Source of the DNA: Deltaproteobacteria bacterium
Lineage (GTDB): Bacteria; Desulfobacterota; BSN033; UBA1163
Direction: 5' to 3'
Assembly: GCA_016875155.1 (NCBI GenBank)
Contig: VGSD01000001.1
Span: 1-53,883, forward strand
DNA length: 53,883 nt
Position 1 is the first letter of the stretch; the number at the start of each line of letters is the position of its first letter. Position numbers and translations under genes: made by a program. Below the pieces are notes generated by a model, which saw nothing but the letters and a program-made list of their open reading frames with translations, was not told the DNA's origin and did no database searches. Positions 1 to 9,351 of the stretch are shown here, one piece after another.

Positions 1-20
1 CCCCCTTTGGCAAAGGGGGG
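1..20. repeat. GC-rich perfect hairpin at the window edge
   Basis: CCCCCTTTG and CAAAGGGGG form a perfect 9-bp stem with a 2-nt loop, followed by a second G-run and ATTT. It may be the end of a terminator or a dispersed intergenic palindrome; the neighbouring gene lies outside the window. Confidence 0.5.
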
Positions 21-338
21 AAGGGGGGATTTATCGGCAGGCATTTCCTTCTTACAAACATGTTTGTTTTAATGAGGCGCTAAGCGCCTAAAGTGCCTAA
101 AGTTAAAAAAGCAAATTCCTATACAATCCAGTTATTTTGAAAAGTTATCAAACCTCTGGACTCCGGTTTTCAGCGGAGTGACGACTTTTTACGAAGCCAT
201 CCTAATTGAATCGGTCCATAATGAACCTTGCCTATTACATTATATCCAGGCTTGCGGTTTTTGTTAATGATAAACATGTGGATAAATGTAACCCTTCAGT
301 CACGAGTGGCTATGACAGGAATATCGGAGGAAATAACC

Positions 339-443
339 ATGGAAAAGATTATTTTTTGGCCGGGGGCCCAGGCCGGTACGCGCCGGAAGCATCGGCCGGG
401 ATATCCCTGTTCATGGTGTGCTCACTCTACCTCCGCCGGATGA
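339..443 (+). CDS. possible 34-aa ORF with strong ribosome binding site, or gene remnant
   Basis: The ORF begins with MEKIIFWPGAQAG and is preceded by GGAGG with an 8-nt spacer, an unusually good start signal in a stretch that otherwise holds no gene. The translated tail is rich in Arg, His and Cys and looks like frame-shifted sequence, so this may be the start of a decayed gene rather than a working peptide. I recognise no family. The rest of 21-676 shows no convincing gene. Confidence 0.25.
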   Translation: MEKIIFWPGAQAGTRRKHRPGYPCSWCAHSTSAG

Positions 444-676
444 GGCGGAAGGCGTCAGCCCCACCCCATCCACGGAGAAATCAGCGCCTCATGATTCCAA
501 GCGGACTGGGCTGGCCCCCCGGCCATGGGCGCCCTTGGCCTTTACGCCGAACCTTTCCTCCTCCGACCTTGGCCATTCACCCGTGACTCAAGGGTTACAG
601 ATAAATTCATTTTGTCATGGACGCCAGGCGGCATTTTATGTAGAATGGCGAAAAATTTAAAAACAATGGAAAGGCC

Positions 677-1807
677 ATGGAAAATAATCTAATACTCGCT
701 GAACTCAAGGATATTGCCGCATATCCCTATGCGCATCTGCAAAACTGGAAAATAAAAACAGGTGGGAAAATCCTGGGCTACTTCTGCATCAACACCCCCG
801 AGGAAATCATCCAGGGCGCGGGCTTTTTGCCCGTCCGCCTTTTGGCGTCGCCGGAACGAATCTCCCTGGCATCCAAACATCTGCAAAGCTATAGCTGCTC
901 ACTGGTTCAGAGCTGCCTGGAGTCGGCCCTGCGGGGAGAATTAGATTTTCTTGACGGGACGATCTTCCCTCACACCTGCGACTCCATCCAGCGCCTCTCG
1001 GACATCTGGGCAGAAAACCTGCGTTTTCCCTTTCACTGGGATCTGGTGCTGCCGGTAAAGCTACATACGGAAAGCGCCAGGTTTTATCTTATTCAGGAAC
1101 TCCACCGCCTCCGCCTGGGGCTGCAGGAATTCATTGGCCGAACCATTACAGATGATGACTTACGTTCCTCCATCGCCCTGGCCAACGCCAACCGTTCCCT
1201 CCTCAGAGAAATCTATCAGCGCAAAACCAGCCATGCCGGCCTGTTCTCCGCCGCAGAGTTCTCAGCTATCGTTAAGACAGCCACGTTCTTACCCAAAGAA
1301 GATCACAACCATAAGCTGAATAAATTGCTTTCCCGGGCAGAAGAAGTTATATCCCGCGCCAAAGGCGGGATACGGCTCTTTCTGATAGGGAGCGTTTGCG
1401 ATCAACCGCAAGTTTTTGACCTCCTGGACAACTGCCGGGCTTCCATTGTCGGGGATGACCTGTGCACGGGATGGAGATATTTTTCCGAAGATGTATCCGT
1501 GGAAGGAGATCCCATCGAAGCCCTGGCTGACCGTTTTATCCGCAGGGTACCCTGCCCCTGTAAATTTAACCCTGGAATCGATCGGGCAGGGGAATTGCTC
1601 AAAAGGATCGAAGGCTCTCAAGCTCAGGGGGTCGTCTTCATCCTTCTCAAGTTTTGCGATCCCCATGCCTTTGATTATCCCTACCTCAAAGGAAAGCTCG
1701 AGGAGCACAAGATTCAGAGCTTACTCCTGGAGATCGAACCAGGAGGGTTGCCTATCGGGGCGATGGAAACCCGATTAAGGGCTTTTGTAGAGACATTGGA
1801 ATCTTAA
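677..1807 (+). CDS. 2-hydroxyacyl-CoA dehydratase / benzoyl-CoA reductase-type subunit (HgdB/BcrC-like)
   Basis: This 376-aa protein has the architecture of the HgdB/BcrB/BcrC/FldB family. Members bind a [4Fe-4S] cluster and use low-potential electrons from an ATP-driven activase to dehydrate 2-hydroxyacyl-CoAs or reduce aryl-CoAs. Visible family signs are the N-terminal GYFCINTPEEII segment, conserved cysteines (in SCSLVQSC, HTCDS and the C-terminal KFCDPHAFDYP), and a C-terminal LLLEIEPGG segment matching the family's LxxExD region. A second subunit of the same superfamily follows 107 bp downstream, the usual heterodimer arrangement. The ATG follows GGAAAGG with a short spacer. No activase (HgdC-type) is in the window, so substrate cannot be assigned. 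Confidence 0.85.
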   Translation: MENNLILAELKDIAAYPYAHLQNWKIKTGGKILGYFCINTPEEIIQGAGFLPVRLLASPERISLASKHLQSYSCSLVQSCLESALRGELDFLDGTIFPHTCDSIQRLSDIWAENLRFPFHWDLVLPVKLHTESARFYLIQELHRLRLGLQEFIGRTITDDDLRSSIALANANRSLLREIYQRKTSHAGLFSAAEFSAIVKTATFLPKEDHNHKLNKLLSRAEEVISRAKGGIRLFLIGSVCDQPQVFDLLDNCRASIVGDDLCTGWRYFSEDVSVEGDPIEALADRFIRRVPCPCKFNPGIDRAGELLKRIEGSQAQGVVFILLKFCDPHAFDYPYLKGKLEEHKIQSLLLEIEPGGLPIGAMETRLRAFVETLES

Positions 1808-1914
1808 GCACCAAATATCAAACAAATTACAATGACCAAAACTCTGATTCAGACTTTACGAATGCATCAAATTTTGAATATTGAATTTTGAATTATTTTC
1901 ATTAGGGGGTAGTG

Positions 1915-3156
1915 ATGGCCGAGGCAGGAAAAGACAAGGATAAGCAGCGTCTGCGCGCTTCTCAGAAGATGAAGGAGTTGATGACTCGGTATTATATGGG
2001 AGCCAAAATGGCCGAAGGCACGGATAAGAAGATCGCCTGGATTACCAGCGGCGGCCCGGTCGAATTTCTCATCGCCGCCGATGTTATTCCCATTTACCCG
2101 GAAAACCACGGAGCCATGCTGGGCGCTTCCCGCATATCCGTCGAGCTTTGCGAAGTGGCCGAGAACCTTGGTTACTCCCGGGACCTCTGCTCCTACGCCC
2201 GGGGCGACATTGGCTCGGTCCTCACCAAGAAAAGCCCCATCGGCGGCCTGCCGCGGCCGGACTTTTTACTGGCCTGTAATAACATCTGCGGCACTGTTTT
2301 GAAGTGGTACCAGGCCTTGAGCCGCCTTTTTAACGTCCCTCTTTTCCTTCTGGACACGCCGTTCATACACCACAAGCTAATCCCGGAAAGCATAGATTAT
2401 GTTCGCCGGCAGTTTGAAGAACTCATCGATTTCATAGAAAAGCAGACCGGAAATAAATTCGACCGGGGCCGTCTAACCGAGGTCGTACGTTATTCCGCAG
2501 AGGCAGCGATCCTCTGGAAAAACGTGCTGGATCAGTGTGCAAACCGTCCGTCGCCCATGAGCTGTTTTGACGCCTTCATTAATATGGCTCCCATCGTTAC
2601 CCTTCGGGGAACGGCAGAAGTTACCCAATTCTACCGGGAAATGAAGGATGAGCTTCAGGAACGCATCCCCCGGGGAATAAGCGCAGTGCCCGAAGAAAAA
2701 TTTCGCCTCCTCTGGGATAACATTCCCATCTGGTACAAGATGCGGGAGCTTTCCGATCTTTTTGCTTCTTACGGAGCATGCCTGGTTGCAGACACCTACA
2801 CCAATGCCTGGGTCTTCGAAGGAATGGATACAGCGGATCCTCTGGATGGTCTGGCTCTCGCCTATACCACCGCTTACCTGAACATCAGCCTTGATCTAAT
2901 GGTTGAGCGCATCCTTGATTTACTGCAAAGGTTCAACGTTGATGGCTTGATCATCCACTCCAACCGTAGCTGTAAACCCTATTCTCTGGGCCAGTACGAC
3001 ATTCAAAGGCTTATCTACCAGAAGACCGGAATACCCAGCCTGATGATCGAGGCAGATATGACCGACTCCCGGGTATATTCGGACGCTCAGGTGAAAACCC
3101 GGGTCGAAGCCTTTATGGAGACGCTGCAGAACCGAAAAATGGAAGCGCGTGTTTAA
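1915..3156 (+). CDS. 2-hydroxyacyl-CoA dehydratase / benzoyl-CoA reductase-type partner subunit (BcrB/HgdA-like)
   Basis: This protein of about 413 aa is the second subunit of the HgdA/BcrB type. Family features are the N-terminal KKIAWITSGGPVEFLIAADVIPIYPEN segment (position where the family reads G..P.E.....G..P..P.N), conserved cysteines in VELCEVAENLGYSRDLC, the CNNICGT stretch, and the C-terminal SCKPYSLGQYD...GIP.L.IEAD segment where a cysteine ligand and the CoA/Fe-S site lie. I take the ATG at 1915 over the GTG three bases upstream, because AGGGGG is well spaced to it. It is probably co-transcribed with the preceding subunit and the regulator that starts 9 bp after its stop. Confidence 0.85.
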   Translation: MAEAGKDKDKQRLRASQKMKELMTRYYMGAKMAEGTDKKIAWITSGGPVEFLIAADVIPIYPENHGAMLGASRISVELCEVAENLGYSRDLCSYARGDIGSVLTKKSPIGGLPRPDFLLACNNICGTVLKWYQALSRLFNVPLFLLDTPFIHHKLIPESIDYVRRQFEELIDFIEKQTGNKFDRGRLTEVVRYSAEAAILWKNVLDQCANRPSPMSCFDAFINMAPIVTLRGTAEVTQFYREMKDELQERIPRGISAVPEEKFRLLWDNIPIWYKMRELSDLFASYGACLVADTYTNAWVFEGMDTADPLDGLALAYTTAYLNISLDLMVERILDLLQRFNVDGLIIHSNRSCKPYSLGQYDIQRLIYQKTGIPSLMIEADMTDSRVYSDAQVKTRVEAFMETLQNRKMEARV

Positions 3157-3165
3157 AGGGCAAAA

Positions 3166-3447
3166 ATGGAAGAAAAGCCCCAGACGTTGCGGAAGGAGAT
3201 AGCCAGGGCTTTAGAGGAAGGGCCGATGGATCTCAGGGAAATTTCCCAGCTCTTCGGGATCCGCCAAAAAGAAGCTTTGGATCACCTGCAACATATATCC
3301 AGATCTTTCCGGTTAAAAATGGATCCGGCCGTCTGCCGGCGCTGCGGTTTTTCCTTCAAAAAAAGAGAGCGTTTAAACACCCCCAGTCGCTGCCCGATCT
3401 GCCGGCGCGAATCCATCTCTCCTCCCCGCTACCGGATCATCGACTGA
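3166..3447 (+). CDS. HTH plus zinc-ribbon transcriptional regulator (COG3357-like)
   Basis: This is a 93-aa protein with a winged-helix-like N-terminus (MDLREISQLFGIRQKEALDH, residues about 21-40). It is followed by a four-cysteine zinc ribbon, CRRC ... CPIC (about residues 58-80). The combination matches small archaeal/bacterial regulators of the HTH-Zn-ribbon type. It is separated from the dehydratase subunit by 9 bp, so it is likely a local regulator of that operon. Its target is inferred only from position. Confidence 0.7.
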   Translation: MEEKPQTLRKEIARALEEGPMDLREISQLFGIRQKEALDHLQHISRSFRLKMDPAVCRRCGFSFKKRERLNTPSRCPICRRESISPPRYRIID

Positions 3448-3731
3448 TGCAACTGTCAGGACATTTTTAATCCTCTTTTTTGCTGCCCTTTGGGATAATA
3501 CTACCTGCCGGCGGAAGCCTTCGAATAAAGTAAGATAGGCCCTTTTAGATTCGATGGGTGGTTTAACGATTTTTGACTGACAAAACTTTTGCGTAATCGG
3601 AAGACTGGCTGAAGCAGAAAGCTAAACAGCGAATCGGATTATTGGCTTTTTTAGTTACGGGGTCTAAGAATTTCCTGGAAGTTGTGGCTTTGGGGGTCAT
3701 TATGAAAGATTTATTAGGTGTGAAATCCCTA

Positions 3732-4916
3732 CTATAGGCGGACTTCCTGGTCTGCCATCAATTCATTTCGGATAATCCGTCCCATTGAAAAGGCGCTATC
3801 GGGTGAAATTCCGTCCATATCGAGTCCGCTCAAAAGGAAAAGTTCCCGTCTGGCGCAGCGTTCTTCGGCTGAAGGACATGACCCTGGCAATTGGGAGGAA
3901 TGAAAATGAATTTGAGGTCCAACCGATTTCCGAAGCCGTAAATGAAGAGGCGCGCAAACAGGCCCACACCGTAAAGGTATGCTTTTCTGCTGGGCCTTTA
4001 GAATAAGTTTTTCGCGATCCCTATTATTTCCTATAGTGAAAGGAATTCCGTAGGGAACCGGCTCTTCTTGGGGGAGAGACCATTGAGGAATCAAGACATC
4101 CTGAGAACCCAGGCCTTCCCAGAAGCTTTCGAAAACTTTCCTTCGATGTTCAAGGATCTGCCCCATCGAGTCCAAATCGGATAGGGCAAGGATCGCGGCT
4201 AAGGGGTGCATACGGTAGTTTAGGGAGAAGATTTCAGGTCTTTGGCTGGCTGGCCATATCCTTTTCGTTCTGTCCTCATGTTGTGTCAAACAGATTGCTT
4301 TTTCATAAAGGACTTTATCATTAGTCGCTAATATTCCTCCCTCTCCGCCGGAAATCAATTTGCCCCGTCCCAAAGAAAAACAGGTCATATCTCCCCATGC
4401 TCCAGCAGGCATGCCTCTATAACGTGCTCCTATGGCATGGGCACAATCGGCTATCAACACGGCATCACAATTTTCAGCGATCTGCTGGAGAGCAGTCATA
4501 TCAGCTATATGCCCAAATAGGTGAACACATATGATGGCCCGGGTCTTGGAGCTTATCCTTTCGGCCACGGAGATGGGATCAAGGTTAAAGGTATCGGGAT
4601 TGATATCCGCAAAGACAGGAGTTGCTCCAGCATACAGTACCGGGGATATGCTTTGTGGCCACGAATAGGAGGTGACAATGACTTCGTCTCCGTGGGCGAC
4701 TCCGGCGGCCAGCAAGGCCGCATGGATCGCAGCTGTCCCACTGGACAGCGCCAGGGTAAAGCGAGTCCCGGCAAGGTCCGAAAAAGATGCCTCCAGCCGG
4801 GAAATAGGTCCACACCCCTCCAGGTCACAAAGCATGGAAAAATCTTCTTCCCCTTTTAGCAGCGCAGCATGGAGGACCTGTAGCTGGTTTTGTGTCAGGC
4901 AGCCGGGCTTTCGCAT
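3732..4916 (-). CDS. DegT/DnrJ/EryC1-family PLP aminotransferase
   Basis: This fold-type I PLP enzyme, about 394 aa, usually transaminates keto-sugars attached to nucleotides or antibiotics. Motifs in order are LSSGTAAIHAAL (cofactor phosphate site), EVIVTSYSWPQSISP, D in VLIADCAHAIGA (pyridine nitrogen contact) and FSLGRGKLISGGEGG, where K is the expected Schiff-base lysine. The ATG at 4916 is preferred because GGAGGAGAG sits just upstream; an ATG 27 nt earlier has no comparable site. It lies 30 bp after the AAA+ ATPase and is the last gene of the minus-strand module. Its substrate is unknown, and no other sugar-nucleotide gene is adjacent. Confidence 0.8.
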   Translation of the reverse strand: MRKPGCLTQNQLQVLHAALLKGEEDFSMLCDLEGCGPISRLEASFSDLAGTRFTLALSSGTAAIHAALLAAGVAHGDEVIVTSYSWPQSISPVLYAGATPVFADINPDTFNLDPISVAERISSKTRAIICVHLFGHIADMTALQQIAENCDAVLIADCAHAIGARYRGMPAGAWGDMTCFSLGRGKLISGGEGGILATNDKVLYEKAICLTQHEDRTKRIWPASQRPEIFSLNYRMHPLAAILALSDLDSMGQILEHRRKVFESFWEGLGSQDVLIPQWSLPQEEPVPYGIPFTIGNNRDREKLILKAQQKSIPLRCGPVCAPLHLRLRKSVGPQIHFHSSQLPGSCPSAEERCARRELFLLSGLDMDGISPDSAFSMGRIIRNELMADQEVRL

Positions 4917-4946
4917 ATTTTTTCTCTCTCCTCCATTAGCCATAGG

Positions 4947-6707
4947 TCACCTCATGGCTCGTTGAGAATAGCGATTTCTTCTGACCAAAGATATTTCCCG
5001 GTGCAAATTTGAAAGGTTCAGCCTCCCCTTCTCATCGACAATTCCCGACTCGATAAGGTTTTTGGGAATCTCACTTCCTTGGCGTAAGCCATCATAGTCG
5101 TTCCAGGGAAGGAGAGATTGGGAGCTACAGAGGGATAGGGATACGAGGGTCATAAATTCCATATCCACCAAGTCCTCCCGGCAGATATGATCTCTTGCCG
5201 CCAGAGATAAGTGATGCCCCTGGATCTGGGCCCCCATTTTTTGGGCTTCACGATCAGCCCTTAACCCTGCCGCAATCAGGATTTCCTGGATATCTCGCCC
5301 CGTTAGGGATAGCTGCTGAATTGCCGCCAAAATCGTTTTTTCGTCAAGGCCGATGATTTGCCGGTTAAAACGCTTCAAGAGGATCGGCACCAATTCCTGG
5401 ATCTCTTCTTTTCCCGGTTTCAAAAAGGGAATGGAGACTCCGAACCTGTCAAGGAGAGCGGCGTCCAAAAGATCAGGTCGATTCGTGGCCCCTATGAAAA
5501 TGACTCTACCACGAAGGTGCAATGAGCCAAGCCAACTGAAAATCCGGGCCAGAAGCCGCTCTGAGGTCCCTGAATCTCCTGAAACCCCGGTTCCCCTCTG
5601 CCCCAGTATCTGGTCAATTTCATCAAAGAAAAGGATGGATTGCGGATACTGCTCGATTACCTTGATCACATACTCCAGGTTCATTTCGCTCTGGCCAACA
5701 TAAGGGTTGCGCACATTGCGCATTTCCAGCAAAGGCCAGCCAACTTCCTTCGACAGCGCCTTAACCAGGTGAGATTTTCCCACCCCTGGAACTCCTTGCA
5801 AAAGAAACGCCTGGGGGACTCCTGCTCGACCTGCCCGAATTTGAGGAATAAGATTCAGGAAGTAGGCCTTAATCGTCTTCAGACCGGCAACTCCTTCAAA
5901 ACCTTCCTGGGGCTCAGAAACTTCAAGAAGATCATGGGCAAGGTTGCGAATCGCCCTCGCTTTGGATACTCGGACCTGCTCCTTTCGTATGGGGTTTCCG
6001 AAATGGGCGGCAGTGCGATAAAGCTCTTCGATACTTGAAAGTGGCATTCCAGCCGTCAATCTGGATAGCCCTTCCGGATCAAGGCCAGGTTCCCGCTTCC
6101 CGAAGTCCTTTTCTCCCTCCCCTGCAAGCCTTTCCAGGAAATCAATGAAGGCCCTTCGCTCTTCCATGTTGGGAAGGTCTACATCTATGGTCCGATATCC
6201 TCTCGACCGAACTAATAGGTCCTCCGGTAGCGCGCTGTAAGTTACCAGTACAATTCTTGAAGGAGAAGAAGCAATGGCATCATCCATTCCCAGGGTATGA
6301 AGAATTTCCCCAAAGGCGATGCTGTCCTGGCGATGGGCCCCTCCTGACCCCTGGGAGGGTGCGATCCTTTCCCCATGGAGGATTAAAACGATCCACCGTT
6401 CTTGGGGATTTCTTAGGAGGCGGTTCAAGCGGTTGAATATTTCAATGGGATCGTTCTGAGAGGAAAGTTCCTGCATAGCTGGAGTGCCTTCGCCATCGGG
6501 GGATAATTCCCGGACTCCCATACTAGGGGCATATTGGACGATCCGGTATCCCTGGCGGGAGAAGTATTGGGCGAGAAAATAATTGAGGTTCGCCGGACCG
6601 ACCTGATTCTCCGGGAAGTGGAAGCGATCTTCCGTGTTCAGCGTAAGAATGACATGCTTACGAACAGCAAACGTCTCTTCTATTTCTTCTAAAAAACGCG
6701 GCTTCAT
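4947..6707 (-). CDS. AAA+ ATPase with degenerate N-terminal AAA-like domain
   Basis: This protein of about 586 aa has a C-terminal AAA module: Walker A GVPGVGKS (about 305-312), Walker B SILFFDEID (about 357-365), a GATNRPDLLDAALLDRFG segment carrying sensor 1 and the arginine-finger region, and a helical lid. This is the FtsH/p97/spastin-like subclass that remodels or unfolds proteins. The N-terminal ~260 residues look like a nucleotide-binding fold that has lost its Walker motifs, as in tandem AAA proteins. The ATG at 6707 has GGAGGTTAAT upstream; the in-frame TTG at 6719 is less likely. It follows the coiled-coil protein with 1 nt between stop and start, so the two are probably translationally coupled and may be partners. 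Confidence 0.8.
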   Translation of the reverse strand: MKPRFLEEIEETFAVRKHVILTLNTEDRFHFPENQVGPANLNYFLAQYFSRQGYRIVQYAPSMGVRELSPDGEGTPAMQELSSQNDPIEIFNRLNRLLRNPQERWIVLILHGERIAPSQGSGGAHRQDSIAFGEILHTLGMDDAIASSPSRIVLVTYSALPEDLLVRSRGYRTIDVDLPNMEERRAFIDFLERLAGEGEKDFGKREPGLDPEGLSRLTAGMPLSSIEELYRTAAHFGNPIRKEQVRVSKARAIRNLAHDLLEVSEPQEGFEGVAGLKTIKAYFLNLIPQIRAGRAGVPQAFLLQGVPGVGKSHLVKALSKEVGWPLLEMRNVRNPYVGQSEMNLEYVIKVIEQYPQSILFFDEIDQILGQRGTGVSGDSGTSERLLARIFSWLGSLHLRGRVIFIGATNRPDLLDAALLDRFGVSIPFLKPGKEEIQELVPILLKRFNRQIIGLDEKTILAAIQQLSLTGRDIQEILIAAGLRADREAQKMGAQIQGHHLSLAARDHICREDLVDMEFMTLVSLSLCSSQSLLPWNDYDGLRQGSEIPKNLIESGIVDEKGRLNLSNLHREISLVRRNRYSQRAMR

Positions 6708-6708
6708 A

Positions 6709-7533
6709 TTAACCTCCAATCTTTATTTTTGAGCGACAGGGAGTTTCCTGGCTCTGTTCCCCCTTCATCCTTTTAAAAACTGGGAATAAAGGTTCAAGTC
6801 TGCCAGTAAGTACGCCTCCTTCCGGTCTCCCATGAAACTCAGAGGAGGTTCGGGTTAGCTGGATCCCTTTTTGCGATAGGGCTTTTTCCGCCTTCTGGAC
6901 CTCCCCCAGGCAAGAAAACCCCGAAAACCCGCTGAAATCCAATGAAATCTCTCCCCAGGCATTTGCCTCCATCCAGACGCAATACCTGTTCATACTGGCC
7001 TTCATGGCACCTCCGTTACGTTCGAGGCTATAGCCGAGGTCGGCGAGCGCATCTGAGGCGGTTGCTAATAGGGCCTCTTTTTCTAAATGGCAGAGCTCCT
7101 TCTGCACAACGGAGGCAAGGTCTTCTATTCTTTTTTGAATCTGGTGAAGAGAATCTTCAGCTTCCTCCCTTCTTGTCCTAAGGCCAACTTCCTTTACAAT
7201 CCCTACCTCCTCTCGTATGGCCTGCAGCTCATTAGCCCTTGTCTTTTCTGCATAGGCTTCGAAGATTGGAACCGAGCAAAAAGACCTAAGCATGGCGTCT
7301 GCGCGACTCCATCCCTTTTCTATGGGTAGATTCTCCTGGCGGCAAGGATCTGAGTTAGGGTATTTTTCAAGTTCTTGCTGCAGGGCAGCCTGGAGCTGTT
7401 CAACCCGATCTTTAGCTGTAGACCAAGCTTGTTGATCGTGGAATAAAATGCCTCTTTTTGCTAAATTTATTTGAATAATCTCCCCAGCTTTTCCGCTAAG
7501 AGCTCTCATCCTGTAGGAAACACTTTCACTCAT
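6709..7533 (-). CDS. coiled-coil protein of unknown function
   Basis: This is a 274-aa protein without a recognisable domain. Two long helical, heptad-like segments are visible, at about residues 30-55 and 95-160 (rich in E, R, L and Q). A C-terminal domain contains WGEISLDFSGFSG and a tail of basic residues. It has no signal peptide or membrane helix. Its start overlaps the stop of the upstream membrane-protein gene by 4 nt, and its stop nearly abuts the AAA+ ATPase start. This makes it a likely cytoplasmic adaptor between the two. Confidence 0.65.
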   Translation of the reverse strand: MSESVSYRMRALSGKAGEIIQINLAKRGILFHDQQAWSTAKDRVEQLQAALQQELEKYPNSDPCRQENLPIEKGWSRADAMLRSFCSVPIFEAYAEKTRANELQAIREEVGIVKEVGLRTRREEAEDSLHQIQKRIEDLASVVQKELCHLEKEALLATASDALADLGYSLERNGGAMKASMNRYCVWMEANAWGEISLDFSGFSGFSCLGEVQKAEKALSQKGIQLTRTSSEFHGRPEGGVLTGRLEPLFPVFKRMKGEQSQETPCRSKIKIGG

Positions 7534-8648
7534 TGTTGCCTCCTGAATGGGTTGAACCCAATTTCATCATGATGCCCGTTTCCCGAGATCGGGGTAGGTG
7601 AAGATGGTTCAATAGCGGGTTGACTTGGCGCGTTGGCTGTCTCGACCTGGGTTGGGGTGCCAGTTTGGCTCGGAGGCCTAAAATTGAAAAGGCGCAGGAA
7701 ACTTCCCCCGATTTCAACGAGCAGATCACAAAGGAGCTGAATGGCGGTCAATAGGCGCCAAAGAAGGACGGTTACAATCCAAAACGGGAAGAAGAGAACC
7801 CCGATTATCATAGAAGACCCAGCAATGGCTAGCAAAATCAAAAATTTTAATAGGAATGCCAATCCCCAACCAGCGGGCACGGTGGAAACAAAAGAAAGTG
7901 CGGCGATAGTCGTCGGGGCCATCAGGAAAACAAAGTCAGCAAAAGAGCTTTCTCTGCCCTGAGAGGCTGGAAATTTTTCATTTGTAGATTCTAAGCCCAG
8001 GTTAAATTTCGACCCAATATTTTCGATCCCACCCTTGTCGAGGGAAGGTAGAGGGATTTCCTCTGCAGAGGCAGTATGGATTACTTCTTTCAGATTCCAC
8101 ATTCTCCAGTAGCCCATGGAAGCGCCGGTGAAGATTGCGAGGCCGATGATTGATAAAGAAGTCCAGAAAAGAATTTTCCGGGTCCTCAGACTGGAATATC
8201 TTCTCCAGGGTCCCAAATGAGTCCACCCAACTAGATCCGTTAGAATGGTACCCCAAAACAAAGAAGTGGATATCAGCGTCAGGGCGGTCAAGGTGGATGT
8301 ATCAAATAATTTAAAATTTGGCTTCTCTAGGCCCATACCCTCTGCAGTGAGGAGAATTACTCCATAGTCGCAGAGGGCAAAGATGGCGAAAAGGATAGTA
8401 TAAATACTGGCTCCGACTAAAAAATATATTGGGGATTCTCCTTCCTGGCCGGATTCCCGCCGCAATTGCCCCCCCACCCAGTTCCAGATTCGGCGGAACG
8501 TATCCCGCAGGTTCTCCATGATAACATTGAGGGGATGGTAAAAAATGGCAAAGACCCCTTGCACCAGCGCACGGATGGGCTGGGCAAAAAGGGAAAAAAA
8601 GCAGCAGATGCCTAACCCAATTAGAAAATATAAAATGAAGTCGTGCAT
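7530..8648 (-). CDS. polytopic membrane protein of unknown function
   Basis: This protein of 372 aa has about seven hydrophobic segments: after the start (MHDFILYFLIGLGICCFF), near AVFAIFYHPLN, IYTILFAIFALCDY, TALTLISTSLFWGTIL, KILFWTSLSIIGLAIF, and two near the C-terminal half. It ends in a Pro/Thr/Ser-rich cytoplasmic tail. The ATG at 8648 overlaps the stop of the VWA gene as ATGA and is preceded by AAAGGAGGG; a longer frame to 8843 runs inside the VWA gene and lacks such a site. I recognise no family. It likely anchors the envelope module in the inner membrane. Confidence 0.75.
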   Translation of the reverse strand: MHDFILYFLIGLGICCFFSLFAQPIRALVQGVFAIFYHPLNVIMENLRDTFRRIWNWVGGQLRRESGQEGESPIYFLVGASIYTILFAIFALCDYGVILLTAEGMGLEKPNFKLFDTSTLTALTLISTSLFWGTILTDLVGWTHLGPWRRYSSLRTRKILFWTSLSIIGLAIFTGASMGYWRMWNLKEVIHTASAEEIPLPSLDKGGIENIGSKFNLGLESTNEKFPASQGRESSFADFVFLMAPTTIAALSFVSTVPAGWGLAFLLKFLILLAIAGSSMIIGVLFFPFWIVTVLLWRLLTAIQLLCDLLVEIGGSFLRLFNFRPPSQTGTPTQVETANAPSQPAIEPSSPTPISGNGHHDEIGFNPFRRQQ

Positions 8649-9340
8649 CACTTTCCCTCCTTTGCAGGACGCCGGAGTGAAAATTGGCTGTCCGGTGGCA
8701 GAAAAATGACTTTTTGGGCTTTGCAGCTTTTCAAGGTTTGCGTCCAATACGATTTTAACTTCTGGGTTGAGGCCGCATTTTCTTTGGATTCGAATGCAAC
8801 CACCACGACTACAGATCCCAAGAGGTCCAGGGGAATCCGGCAACCGACATTGTCGTGCATGTCTGAAGCCAATATGATCATTCGCATGTCCGTCCCGTCT
8901 TCAATCTTGAATCGATCAGCGGCAGCGGCTAAAAAACCCCAAATATCCGTTTTGGGCGCTCTTACCGGGGAAAGATTAGACAATATGCTTATTGCCTCGG
9001 CTTGAACTGCCCTTGCCCGCTTTACCTGCCTTTCCCATTCGAGATGCGCCCTTCGGTCAAATTTGTTGGCGGGGGCGGGGGGGATGGGGGGCACTTTCAG
9101 TCGGAAGAGGGAACAATCGTCATTGTAGGATCTACCTGTAATTCTCCTTGCATAAAGGACGTCTCCTCCATCTAGGTCCCGGATCATCGACACTGCCAGG
9201 CTTAAGCCCCTCTCCCGCATTGTGAAGCTTCCGGTTTCATCGATACCAAAGACTATTATGCGGTTGGCAAGAACCGGCCCGGGGAAAAGTAGAAGCCCAA
9301 ACCCTCCGATAAGCAACATCAAAAAGAACCCAATATTCAT
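8648..9340 (-). CDS. secreted/anchored VWA-like protein
   Basis: This 230-aa protein begins with a hydrophobic signal or anchor segment (FFLMLLIGGFGLLLFPGPVLA). It is followed by IIVFGIDETGSF, which resembles a metal-ion-dependent adhesion site (DxSxS-like, here D-E-T-G-S). A second acidic loop, IILASDMHDN, corresponds to the distal MIDAS aspartate. The fold call rests on these two motifs and their spacing, so it is moderate. It starts after AAGGAGGG and its stop overlaps the next gene's start. VWA plus AAA+ pairs often work together in assembling complexes; here the two are separated by a membrane protein and a coiled-coil protein in one operon. Confidence 0.6.
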   Translation of the reverse strand: MNIGFFLMLLIGGFGLLLFPGPVLANRIIVFGIDETGSFTMRERGLSLAVSMIRDLDGGDVLYARRITGRSYNDDCSLFRLKVPPIPPAPANKFDRRAHLEWERQVKRARAVQAEAISILSNLSPVRAPKTDIWGFLAAAADRFKIEDGTDMRMIILASDMHDNVGCRIPLDLLGSVVVVVAFESKENAASTQKLKSYWTQTLKSCKAQKVIFLPPDSQFSLRRPAKEGK

Positions 9341-9351
9341 TGGAACCCTCC

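Noticed and set aside
206..660. Three overlapping plus-strand frames of 71-126 codons
   Set aside because: They are mutually overlapping, with Pro/Arg-rich composition and no motifs; only the short frame at 339-443 has a good start signal.
9275..9295. A -24/-12-like match inside the VWA gene
   Set aside because: It lies in coding sequence within the signal peptide region, lacks the GTTGCT ending of the others, and is what chance would give.
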